In this document: one piece after another, positions 1 to 5,742 of the stretch
How positions within the stretch are numbered: the first letter of the stretch is position 1
Layout of the letters: every line of letters begins with the position of its first letter
Origin: Candidatus Aminicenantota bacterium
Lineage (GTDB): Bacteria; Acidobacteriota; Aminicenantia; Aminicenantales; Aminicenantaceae
Assembly: GCA_030614645.1 (NCBI GenBank)
Contig: JAUWTR010000131.1
Span: 1-5,742 of the forward strand
DNA length: 5,742 nt
Direction: 5' to 3'
Position numbers and translations under genes: made by a program
The notes under the pieces: model-generated
The model's database searches: none
Seen by the model: the letters and a program-made list of their open reading frames with translations, nothing else
What the model was told of the DNA's origin: nothing

Positions 1-26
1 GACCCATTCATAAAAAATCTAGTCAT
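1..26 (-). CDS. Possible start of a further downstream gene, cut by window edge
   Basis: An ATG at 26-24 opens a frame (MTRFFMNG) that reads to the window edge without a stop. It overlaps the stop of the last glycosyltransferase by 8 bases, the same overlap length as between the two small coiled-coil genes. AGAGGA at 34-29 could serve as its ribosome site, though the spacing is short. A second in-frame ATG lies at 11-9. Only eight codons are visible, so no product can be suggested. It is reported because the spacing fits continuation of the operon. Confidence 0.3.
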
Positions 27-1095
27 TTTCCTCTGATAAAATTTTTATATTGTGAAGTAAAAAAGTTTTTAGATCCTGCCTCCTGTATTTATTAAGCTGT
101 TGTTTTTGTCCTTCAATTACCGCAGCTCTGATTTTTTTATCCATAGCTACCTGATTGACCAATTCCCCGACATAGTCGACCCGTTTATGATTTATAAGAA
201 TCCCTGAATCTCCCAAAGTATTTGGGACAGCAGTGCAATTATAAGCAATAATAGGGAGCTCAAATATCAAAGATTCAATAAAAGGCAACCCAAAACCTTC
301 ATGTTCACTTAAAGAAAGAAAGGCATCTGAAACCCGGTAAAGAGCAAACATTTCTTCATCAGAGGTATGGCCAGTAAAACATATTTCCTCAGGCTTTAGA
401 TAGAACTCATCCGCCATACGAACAAGTCCTTCATAATATTTAGGTAAAGAAGATGTCTTGCCGGTAATGATCAGCCTTACAAGGGGAGAAATATACTTTT
501 TATAGTAAAAAACCACCTTGATCAAATCCTCTATCGCTTTATTAGGAACAATGCGTCCCACAAAAAGAATATTTACCCGCTCATCATCAAAAAGATCAAA
601 CATGAACCGGCTGAACGGTTTTTCATATTTCTTATAATCGACAAAAAGTGGAAAAACAGCAGTTTTTTTAAAACCAAACTCAAGCAATTCCCTGCGGTTA
701 AACTCAGAATCGGCCAGGGCTAAATCCACATATGGAGTTAATGACCTCAGTTCATCTCTTCCCCGTCGGCACAACCGTGCCATTTCCTGGCTGTAATCTG
801 TGAAATATTTTTCAGGGGTAATATTGTGATAAAGAATCACTTTCTTGCTTTTTAACTTAATAAACGCAGGCGTCAAAGGAGAGGGTAAAGCAAAATGAAA
901 GAAAGACATATCCCCGGCCGACGGTGCTTTGAAATTGTCAAACAGCTCGGATTCATTTTCCAGGCCATCGTCTCGCGTCAGACAATAAATCTGAGATTCA
1001 AATCCCTGGGATAAAAAATATTGTTTCATATGGGTAGCAGTATCGCCAATAGCATCTCCCCGGTGATAGGCAGGAATCAGTTGGTCCACTCTCAT
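19..1095 (-). CDS. GT4-family glycosyltransferase, second of the tandem pair (358 aa)
   Basis: This is a GT-B retaining glycosyltransferase and the paralogue of the gene just upstream. Blocks shared with it, in the same order: GDAI (13-16), FFHFALPSP (65-73), YHNITPEKYF (89-98), VDLALADSEFNRREL (123-137), LFVGRIVPNK (177-186, R181 and K186), CFTGHTS (239-245) and SEHEGFGLPFIES (263-275) with EX7E residues E266/E274. All expected catalytic-domain features are present and it is complete. The ATG at 1095 forms an ATGA overlap with the preceding stop and has a good AAAGGTAGGT ribosome site a few bases upstream. It ends with TAG at 21-19. Differences from the sister are concentrated in the N-terminal acceptor half and the C-terminus, so the two probably use different acceptors or linkages, though this is inference. 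The donor sugar cannot be named. Confidence 0.95.
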   Translation of the reverse strand: MRVDQLIPAYHRGDAIGDTATHMKQYFLSQGFESQIYCLTRDDGLENESELFDNFKAPSAGDMSFFHFALPSPLTPAFIKLKSKKVILYHNITPEKYFTDYSQEMARLCRRGRDELRSLTPYVDLALADSEFNRRELLEFGFKKTAVFPLFVDYKKYEKPFSRFMFDLFDDERVNILFVGRIVPNKAIEDLIKVVFYYKKYISPLVRLIITGKTSSLPKYYEGLVRMADEFYLKPEEICFTGHTSDEEMFALYRVSDAFLSLSEHEGFGLPFIESLIFELPIIAYNCTAVPNTLGDSGILINHKRVDYVGELVNQVAMDKKIRAAVIEGQKQQLNKYRRQDLKTFLLHNIKILSEEND

Positions 1096-2159
1096 CTTTT
1101 ACCTACCTTTCTTACATGACTAAGTAAAATCCGATACACATTACTACGGCCATATTTTTTAAGAGCCTTATTCTGTGACATAACCACTTTTTCTCTTAAT
1201 TCTCGATCCTGATGCAGCTCATTCAGCAAAGCGGCAGCAGCAGCAAAATTCTTTTGCCGGATCAGCACTCCCCCTGAATTCATAGTTTCTTCTACAGCCC
1301 CTGCTGCAAAAGCTACTACAGGGATTTTTTTATAAAATGCTTCCAGAAGAGGAACACCAAATCCTTCATGGGCACTCATGCTTAAATATACATCTGCAGT
1401 ATTGAAATAAGCAACAAGTTCTGGAAAGCTAATGTGTCCGGTAAAATAGACATCTTCCAGCTCAAGCTTTTGCACCAAATCCTGTAATCCAGCCAAATAT
1501 TGTTCCATTCCCCGGTAATCACCAGCCAGTATTAATCGTGAATCAGGGCTATAATATTTTTTATAAAAATAAAAAATCTTAATAACATCCTCGAATTTTT
1601 TATTGGGGATGACCCGGCCTACAAAAAGAAGTGTGAATTTATTGTCAGAAAATAGCTTTTTTACCACCGGATCACCAGGGCGGTCGAACTTGGCAAAATC
1701 CAGCAGCAGCGGCAAGACACTGGTATTTCTATATCCGACTCTTTCCAGTTCTTTCCGGTTAAATTCTGAATCACCCAGAGCTAGATCGACCTTATCCACA
1801 AAAAGATTGATTTCCAGCCGGCCTTTATAACATTCCCGAGTTAATATTCGATGAAAGTCAAGGAAATATTCGTAGGGAGTTATATTGTGATAGATCATAA
1901 TTTTTTTGTCGGGAATCCGGAAAAAAACCTTGGACACCGGTGAGCCGATGGAGAAATGAAAAATCACCACATTCTGGGAGGAACTGAATTTTTTATACTC
2001 GCGGTAATCCTTTATATGCTTAGCCATGCGGGGATCGAAAAGCTTGACGAATATCTCCGAGCAATACCCTTCTTCCTTGAGAGCTTGACGGATTTCCATC
2101 ATCTCATTGGATATGGCATCCCCGTAGCTCAAGGATGTTGCAAACTGGTGGACTTCCAT
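1092..2159 (-). CDS. GT4-family glycosyltransferase, first of a tandem paralogous pair (355 aa)
   Basis: This is a GT-B retaining glycosyltransferase that presumably acts in the same glycan pathway as its neighbours. The N-terminus has SYGDAIS (11-17) in place of the common glycine-rich loop, then VIFHFSIGSP (65-74), MIYHNITPYEYF (88-99) and VDLALGDSEFNRKEL (124-138). The donor domain has LLFVGRVIPNKKFEDVIK (177-194, with R182 and K187 as likely donor-phosphate contacts), YFTGHIS (238-244), and the EX7E pair E265/E273 within AHEGFGVPLLEAF. The ATG at 2159 lies 2 bases after the upstream stop, with AAGGAA inside the end of the preceding gene as ribosome site. The stop overlaps the next start as ATGA. 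It matches the downstream gene block for block over its whole length, so the pair most likely arose by duplication. Donor and linkage are unknown. Confidence 0.95.
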   Translation of the reverse strand: MEVHQFATSLSYGDAISNEMMEIRQALKEEGYCSEIFVKLFDPRMAKHIKDYREYKKFSSSQNVVIFHFSIGSPVSKVFFRIPDKKIMIYHNITPYEYFLDFHRILTRECYKGRLEINLFVDKVDLALGDSEFNRKELERVGYRNTSVLPLLLDFAKFDRPGDPVVKKLFSDNKFTLLFVGRVIPNKKFEDVIKIFYFYKKYYSPDSRLILAGDYRGMEQYLAGLQDLVQKLELEDVYFTGHISFPELVAYFNTADVYLSMSAHEGFGVPLLEAFYKKIPVVAFAAGAVEETMNSGGVLIRQKNFAAAAALLNELHQDRELREKVVMSQNKALKKYGRSNVYRILLSHVRKVGKR

Positions 2160-2161
2160 AA

Positions 2162-3334
2162 TTATTCCTTTTCCAAGCGCTTTAGAAGAGACAGATATTT
2201 TTTTTCAATAGTTCCCCACGTATAATTATCCTGAAAATACTTACGGCCGTTTTTTCCCATGCTGGAACGAAGCCTAGACGAACCCAAAAAAAGCATAAGC
2301 GCCTCTTTAAATTCTCTGTAATTTTTATAGTACAAACCGGCACTGCTCCTTTCACACTGGCCTTTTAATACCTCACAGCGGGCATTAGCCAGAACAGGCT
2401 TACCTAGAGCCCATGCTTCATTTGTAACCATGGATAGACTCTCATAAAACGAGGGCATAAGTAAAAGCAAAGCTTTGTCAAGGGCAGAAAACTTCTCCTC
2501 CTCGGAAAGAAATCCGAGATAAATTATGTCAGGATGGATAGGGATCTTTAACACAGTGCTGCCTACAAGCACCAATTGGATATTTGAGCTGGTTTCTTTT
2601 TTATAGCGGATAAAAAAATCAAATAGCTCAATGCACCCTTTGTTTATATCGATACGTCCTATATAGATCACATAATTATCTTTTATGCCATATTTCTGAC
2701 AGAACTGTTTTGAAAAGACCTCCTCCGGGACCTCTGCTCCTACTCCCACAACTTCCGCAGGAATATTTTCATTCCCTGAAACTGTATTTATCATTTTTTT
2801 CTCTTCTAGCGAATTAAACACAATCCCCCGAGGTTTTCTGAACAGCTCTTTAAATATTTTTAAATTGACGACTGGGTCATGCTCCGCTGTAGGTACAAGT
2901 ATACTTTTGTGAGGTACAGCCTGAATTCCCCAATAGGAGTGATAGTAACGGTAGCTGAAAAAGATAAAATAGTTATAATCATCAACATGACCCTTGATAT
3001 AATCTATAAGATCAGGGGAAAAAGGCCCTTCTTCCTTTAACCACATTATTTCATCTTCTTCACTATGCTCGTTTTCAAAAACAAAGTTCTGGATCTTACC
3101 AAACCTTTCCGGGTCTCTGGGTTTTGCAACTGAAAATCTCCTAACACGAATATCATTGACTAAGACATCTGAACCGGAATAATGATTCTCCCAGGATATG
3201 TAATCCAGAGCTCTGGTTGTCAGGACTTCGACATCCCAATATTTTTTCATGTGTTCAGTGACCCAGCGACAATGAAGTTCAGCTCCTCCGCTAATCTCCA
3301 ACCCGTATCTCTGAACGACAAATGCGACTTTCAT
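2162..3334 (-). CDS. GT4-family glycosyltransferase (390 aa)
   Basis: This is a retaining GT-B glycosyltransferase that transfers a sugar from a nucleotide donor to a growing surface glycan, most likely on the cytoplasmic membrane face. The N-terminal acceptor domain opens with MKVAFVVQRYG and GGAELHCRWV (16-25), followed by VLTTRALDYISWENHY (37-52) and GPFSPDLIDYI (103-113), a pattern I know from many polysaccharide-cluster GT4 enzymes. The donor domain carries YIGRIDINKG (224-233, with R227 and K232 in the donor-phosphate positions) and the EX7E signature, E298 to E306, in FYESLSMVTNEAWALGKPV. At 390 residues it is full length for the family, and no key residue is missing. The ATG at 3334 overlaps the preceding TGA as ATGA; the ribosome site (AGAAG) is weak, consistent with translational coupling. 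The stop is TAA at 2164-2162, two bases before the next start. The sugar and linkage cannot be read from sequence. Confidence 0.95.
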   Translation of the reverse strand: MKVAFVVQRYGLEISGGAELHCRWVTEHMKKYWDVEVLTTRALDYISWENHYSGSDVLVNDIRVRRFSVAKPRDPERFGKIQNFVFENEHSEEDEIMWLKEEGPFSPDLIDYIKGHVDDYNYFIFFSYRYYHSYWGIQAVPHKSILVPTAEHDPVVNLKIFKELFRKPRGIVFNSLEEKKMINTVSGNENIPAEVVGVGAEVPEEVFSKQFCQKYGIKDNYVIYIGRIDINKGCIELFDFFIRYKKETSSNIQLVLVGSTVLKIPIHPDIIYLGFLSEEEKFSALDKALLLLMPSFYESLSMVTNEAWALGKPVLANARCEVLKGQCERSSAGLYYKNYREFKEALMLFLGSSRLRSSMGKNGRKYFQDNYTWGTIEKKYLSLLKRLEKE

Positions 3335-3870
3335 TTAAAGACTTTCTTCTCCAGGGCTTTTTCTTTCCGGCTTAGCAATTCAAAATCTTTTTCAATTATC
3401 CTTAGCTTGATTCTCATTCCTTCCTCCTCGATCTTCAACTTTGTCAATTCAACCACAATATTATGACAGAGACTATGCAGGAGCTTCACATATTCCATGG
3501 TTATATCCAGGCATCCATATCTAATTACAGCACTGTCCAGCCTTTTGTTTGTATAGTCCAACCTTCTGTTGGTATAGTCTAGGCTATGAACTGTCTGCCG
3601 TAATTCCTGATGCACAGGCAAGATCAGCAGTTTGATAAGGGGAGAAAACGGCTTCATTAGCTTCAATAAGATTCTTTTTTTCTTCGAAGAAACCATAGGG
3701 AGGTATTCGGGTTCAGGGATCTGCAGGGAGGGCTCTGAAGATGCTTGATTATCTTCTGGAGAAGGTGATTCCTCAGGTATAGAGTTTTCAAACACAACAT
3801 CATCTGCCTGGATTTGCTTCATAATATCTGCGACATTGATGTTATCATAATCGATCTTAATATCATTCAT
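3331..3870 (-). CDS. Stand-alone coiled-coil protein with O-antigen-cluster type N-terminal motif (179 aa)
   Basis: This is a non-enzymatic, probably scaffold or docking protein. Residues 5-20 read KIDYDNINVADIMKQI. I recall closely similar helices at the N-termini of methyltransferases and other proteins in O-antigen/capsule clusters. Residues about 28-60 form an acidic, Pro/Ser/Glu-rich linker. KKKR at 63-66 leads into an amphipathic or hydrophobic segment at 67-86 (LLKLMKPFSPLIKLLILP) that might touch the membrane. From about 88 to the end it is heptad-like and coiled, including LDYTNRR-LDYTNKR-LDSAVIR at 97-117 and a Lys/Glu-rich C-terminal helix. No SAM-binding or glycosyltransferase motif follows. 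The ATG at 3870 has AGGAGA six bases upstream. The gene overlaps its upstream neighbour by 8 bases and the downstream glycosyltransferase by ATGA. A role in organising or measuring glycan assembly, as the WbdD coiled coil does, is inference; it could also be a remnant of a larger fusion protein. Confidence 0.8.
   Translation of the reverse strand: MNDIKIDYDNINVADIMKQIQADDVVFENSIPEESPSPEDNQASSEPSLQIPEPEYLPMVSSKKKRILLKLMKPFSPLIKLLILPVHQELRQTVHSLDYTNRRLDYTNKRLDSAVIRYGCLDITMEYVKLLHSLCHNIVVELTKLKIEEEGMRIKLRIIEKDFELLSRKEKALEKKVFK
3541..3582. repeat. Two-copy 21-bp tandem repeat encoding a heptad duplication
   Basis: Bases 3541-3561 and 3562-3582 align at 17 of 21 positions. They encode LDYTNKR and LDYTNRR in the 179-residue coiled-coil protein. 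The unit is exactly seven codons, so it keeps both the frame and the heptad register. The preceding 21 bases (3520-3540, encoding LDSAVIR) resemble the unit only weakly and may be a decayed third copy. Confidence 0.75.
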
Positions 3871-4102
3871 TCGAATCTCCTGTTTTTTTTCTCCTTATAT
3901 TTTTATATATAAAGTCATCATAAACACTTTGGACATCCTGGATATCTAAAAGCGGCTTCAATTTTAGTTCTTCTATCTCCTTGACCTCCCTCTCACTCAA
4001 TACCTTATCTTTTTTCTTTGCAGCCAGAATTTTCTCAATCTTATCCATAAGCTGCTTCTGTTCTTGCTCACTTAAACACTTTATTTCTAGAAATTTTTTC
4101 AT
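3863..4102 (-). CDS. Small charged helical protein of unknown function (79 aa)
   Basis: I do not recognise this protein. It is rich in Lys and Glu and is predicted by eye to be almost all alpha-helical. One helix spans about residues 11-33 (SEQEQKQLMDKIEKILAAKK) and a second about 36-48 (SEREVKEIEELKL). A more hydrophobic stretch, LLDIQDVQSVYDDFIYKNI, lies at 51-69, before a basic RRKK tail. There is no signal peptide, membrane span, zinc site or catalytic motif. The ATG at 4102 is well supported by TGAGGGGATA just upstream. The gene begins 52 bases after the sulfatase-like gene and overlaps the next coding region by 8 bases (3863-3870), so the two are probably translationally coupled. By context it could be a partner of the adjacent coiled-coil protein or a glycosyltransferase accessory subunit; this is inference from position only. 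Confidence 0.75.
   Translation of the reverse strand: MKKFLEIKCLSEQEQKQLMDKIEKILAAKKKDKVLSEREVKEIEELKLKPLLDIQDVQSVYDDFIYKNIRRKKTGDSNE
3883..3890 (-). other. A8 homopolymer (coding strand) near the junction of the two small genes
   Basis: Eight consecutive T on the plus strand read as A8 on the coding strand, within the RRKKT codons of the 79-residue gene, 13 bases before the start of the next gene. Loss of one A would place the first frame in phase with the second through CAG GAG ATT CGA ATG with no stop. This makes slippage or a homopolymer sequencing error able to fuse the two proteins. Similar A8 runs occur elsewhere in the window (5483-5490, 2198-2205), so the run is not unusual in itself. 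Confidence 0.4.
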
Positions 4103-4154
4103 TATCCCCTCACTTTATAACCAGTATTATTCATAAGAAAGAATAAATACACTC

Positions 4155-5742
4155 TCATTTGATATATCCCAAAGCCTTTAACTGTTCTCTGAGTTTTTCA
4201 TTCATCACTGCTTTTCCAGTCATACGTTTTTCAGCTGCTTGTTTTATCTCATCTATCCAGCGGATTATCCGGTTGACAAGATCAGCGTTTTTCCCAGCTG
4301 TATTGATTTTTTCAAGCGGGTCAGCAGATAAATCATAAAACTCGACCGGCCCAGCATTAGGAGGAGGAAAGGTAAAAAAGTTCAGCTCATCTTGGCTGAA
4401 CCTTTGATTTACTATAAGCTTCTTTTTCCCCAGGTTTGTAGATGTTTTCTCGGGAATATTTGAATTTATTATATTACCCGCCAGCTCTGCCAGGAAAATT
4501 CTATCTTTTGTCTCCCTTCCTTTCAATACCGGAATAAGACTTTTGCCGTCAATTTTCAATCCTGAATAATCTATCCCCATCTCATCAAAGATGGTAGGCA
4601 TAAGGTCGACCAAGGAAACAATAGTCTTTCTACTCTCCCCTTTGTATTTTGATTCAGGGAACTTGATAATCAGCGGAACCTTCAATAATTCGTTATATAA
4701 GGAATGTCCGTGCTCCCAACCGCCGTGCTCAAAAAACTCTTCTCCATGATCACTGGTAAGAATAATCATCGTCTGCTCGAAAAGCCCGGATTGTTTGAGC
4801 TTATCGACCAGCGGACCAATAAGCTTTTCATCCGTATAGCGTATTTCACCGTCATAAAGGCCGATAATATTCCGGCGTTCATGTTCAGGAATTGTTTTAA
4901 AAATATTTTTAGATCCGCCTAAATGGCCCCGCAGGTCAATATGGCCCATTTTAGCTTCTTCATCCAGAAACATTACCTTATAGGGAAAAGGGCAGGCATA
5001 GGGATTATGGGTTTGATATGTATGAATAAAGAGAAAAAAATCTCTATCCTGCTGTCGGTCGTTCCAATCAGACACCGCACGATAAACGCGCTCAGCCGAA
5101 TCCTGGTGAAAGACTCCCCCAACACCCTCATTATACGAGTCAAAACCTTTAGAAAATCCATAAGTTGAGCTGACAAACCCTCCTCCTGTAAAAGCAGCAC
5201 AAGAAAAGCCATTAGTCCGCATCACCTCCGCCATGGTGATTATCTCCGGGTCTATTCTCTCATCTTCGTGATTAACCTGATGATTAACACTGTAAAGTGA
5301 AGTAAGCATTGAAACATGAGAAGGAAGAGTCCAGGGAGAAGGCGCATATGTATTAATAAACTTCGCACTACCTACTGCCAGATTATCAATATTTGGACTT
5401 GTATCCCTGTTATAGCCATAACAGCCCAAATGGTCGGCCCGAAGTGTATCTATGGAAATCAAAATAACATTGCTTGTAGCAGTTTTTTTTGAGTATAAGA
5501 CAGGATTTACCCAGAAAGAAAATTTGCCTTCATCTCCCAAGGTTTTAAATATCAAGCACGCCTTTTTGCGGTCATAAGGCAGTTTGACAGAAAAACGAAT
5601 AAATTTAAAATCTCCTTCCTGTTCCTCAGAAGGACCTGCATGATATTTTTGGAAGATGATCTTTTTTCTATTGTGTATCTCTAGAGGACTTGAAAATCTT
5701 ACCCCATTCCTGCGTTTATCTCGGGTGATCTGTTCTTCTTCC
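4155..5742 (-). CDS. Alkaline-phosphatase-superfamily (PF00884 'sulfatase'-type) enzyme, 5' end cut by window edge
   Basis: The protein is a metal-dependent phospho- or sulfo-hydrolase/transferase fold that probably modifies surface glycan. Counting from a TTG codon at 5555, the core starts with ISIDTLRADHLGCYG (residues 33-47; metal-ligand D36). SPWTLPSH follows at 73-80, then a FIHTYQTH histidine pair (H178, H183), then TSDHGEEFFEHGGWEHGHS (267-285; D269, H270, H282, H284). The DLMPTIFDEMG and EFYDLSADPLEK blocks and an LKALGYIK tail are typical of the family. The nucleophile position is T76, where classical sulfatases have Cys/Ser (C/S-x-P-S-R), and H80 replaces the Arg. The frame continues without a stop for 62 more codons to 5741 and contains no ATG, so the TTG is internal and the true start lies outside the window. 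The upstream part looks like a beta-rich domain ending in GKFSFWVNPVLY. Signal peptide and location cannot be judged. The stop is TGA at 4157-4155. The superfamily is sure; the substrate is unknown. Confidence 0.9.
   Translation of the reverse strand, partial: EEEQITRDKRRNGVRFSSPLEIHNRKKIIFQKYHAGPSEEQEGDFKFIRFSVKLPYDRKKACLIFKTLGDEGKFSFWVNPVLYSKKTATSNVILISIDTLRADHLGCYGYNRDTSPNIDNLAVGSAKFINTYAPSPWTLPSHVSMLTSLYSVNHQVNHEDERIDPEIITMAEVMRTNGFSCAAFTGGGFVSSTYGFSKGFDSYNEGVGGVFHQDSAERVYRAVSDWNDRQQDRDFFLFIHTYQTHNPYACPFPYKVMFLDEEAKMGHIDLRGHLGGSKNIFKTIPEHERRNIIGLYDGEIRYTDEKLIGPLVDKLKQSGLFEQTMIILTSDHGEEFFEHGGWEHGHSLYNELLKVPLIIKFPESKYKGESRKTIVSLVDLMPTIFDEMGIDYSGLKIDGKSLIPVLKGRETKDRIFLAELAGNIINSNIPEKTSTNLGKKKLIVNQRFSQDELNFFTFPPPNAGPVEFYDLSADPLEKINTAGKNADLVNRIIRWIDEIKQAAEKRMTGKAVMNEKLREQLKALGYIK

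Noticed and set aside
1603..2225. Plus-strand open frames at 1603-1830 and 1956-2225
   Set aside because: They lie entirely antisense within well-supported glycosyltransferase genes, have no ribosome site or recognisable motif, and are explained by the codon pattern of the opposite strand.
3182..3466. Plus-strand 94-codon open frame
   Set aside because: It is antisense across the junction of the coiled-coil and GT4 genes, with low-complexity Ser/Phe-rich translation typical of a shadow frame.
4103..4154. Possible promoter or terminator in the 52-base gap after the sulfatase-like gene
   Set aside because: A/T-rich hexamers are present, but I see no convincingly spaced -35/-10 pair and no stable hairpin followed by a U-tract. 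The gap is short enough for read-through.
4704..5212. Open frames at 4704-4922 and 4923-5168 (plus) and 4973-5212 (minus)
   Set aside because: All lie inside the sulfatase-family catalytic domain, whose conserved motifs fix the real frame. Their translations have no family features.
5553..5567. TTG at 5555 as the true start of the sulfatase-like gene, with AAAAGG upstream
   Set aside because: The upstream frame is open to the edge and looks like coherent protein leading into the catalytic domain. The AAAAGG is explained by Lys-Lys-Ala codons.
1..5742. CRISPR array, tRNA/rRNA, insertion-sequence ends or attachment sites
   Set aside because: I found no regularly spaced repeats, no cloverleaf-like segments and no transposase or terminal inverted repeats. 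Coding sequence fills nearly the whole window.

Overview
The window is a densely packed stretch of a cell-surface polysaccharide (O-antigen or capsule type) biosynthesis cluster. Every supportable gene lies on the minus strand, so transcription runs from the right edge (5742) to the left edge (1). Base composition is moderately A+T-rich by eye, start codons follow AGGAG-type ribosome sites, and no plasmid, phage or insertion-sequence signature is visible. The style of the genes (PF00884 'sulfatase' with a LKALGYIK-type tail, GT4 enzymes, coiled-coil proteins) fits a bacterium. I cannot assign a phylum with confidence; a Gram-negative or Bacillota/Desulfobacterota-like environmental lineage is only a guess.

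In transcription order the window holds six main genes. (1) A PF00884-type sulfatase/phosphotransferase, cut by the right edge, whose reading frame stays open to 5742, well beyond the apparent TTG start at 5555. (2) After 52 bases, a 79-residue highly charged helical protein of unknown function. (3) Overlapping it by 8 bases, a 179-residue protein with an N-terminal D-x-x-x-I-N-V-x-D-I-M-x-Q-I helix, an acidic Pro/Ser linker and a long coiled coil. (4) Overlapping by ATGA, a 390-residue GT4 glycosyltransferase. (5) After a 2-base gap, a 355-residue GT4 glycosyltransferase. (6) Overlapping by ATGA, a 358-residue GT4 glycosyltransferase that is clearly a tandem paralogue of gene 5. A further gene may start at base 26 and run out of the left edge. 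The last five complete genes are almost certainly one translationally coupled unit. No stretch over 300 bases lacks a gene.

Inferred joint role: the three glycosyltransferases add sugars from activated donors to a growing lipid-linked glycan on the cytoplasmic face. The two small coiled-coil proteins look like non-catalytic scaffold, docking or length-control factors for that assembly. The sulfatase-superfamily enzyme probably modifies the glycan, but its nucleophile position is Thr rather than Cys/Ser, so a phospho-group transferase/hydrolase is as likely as a sulfatase. The most unusual parts are the stand-alone coiled-coil pair with a tandem heptad repeat, and the non-canonical active site and N-terminal domain of the sulfatase-like protein.
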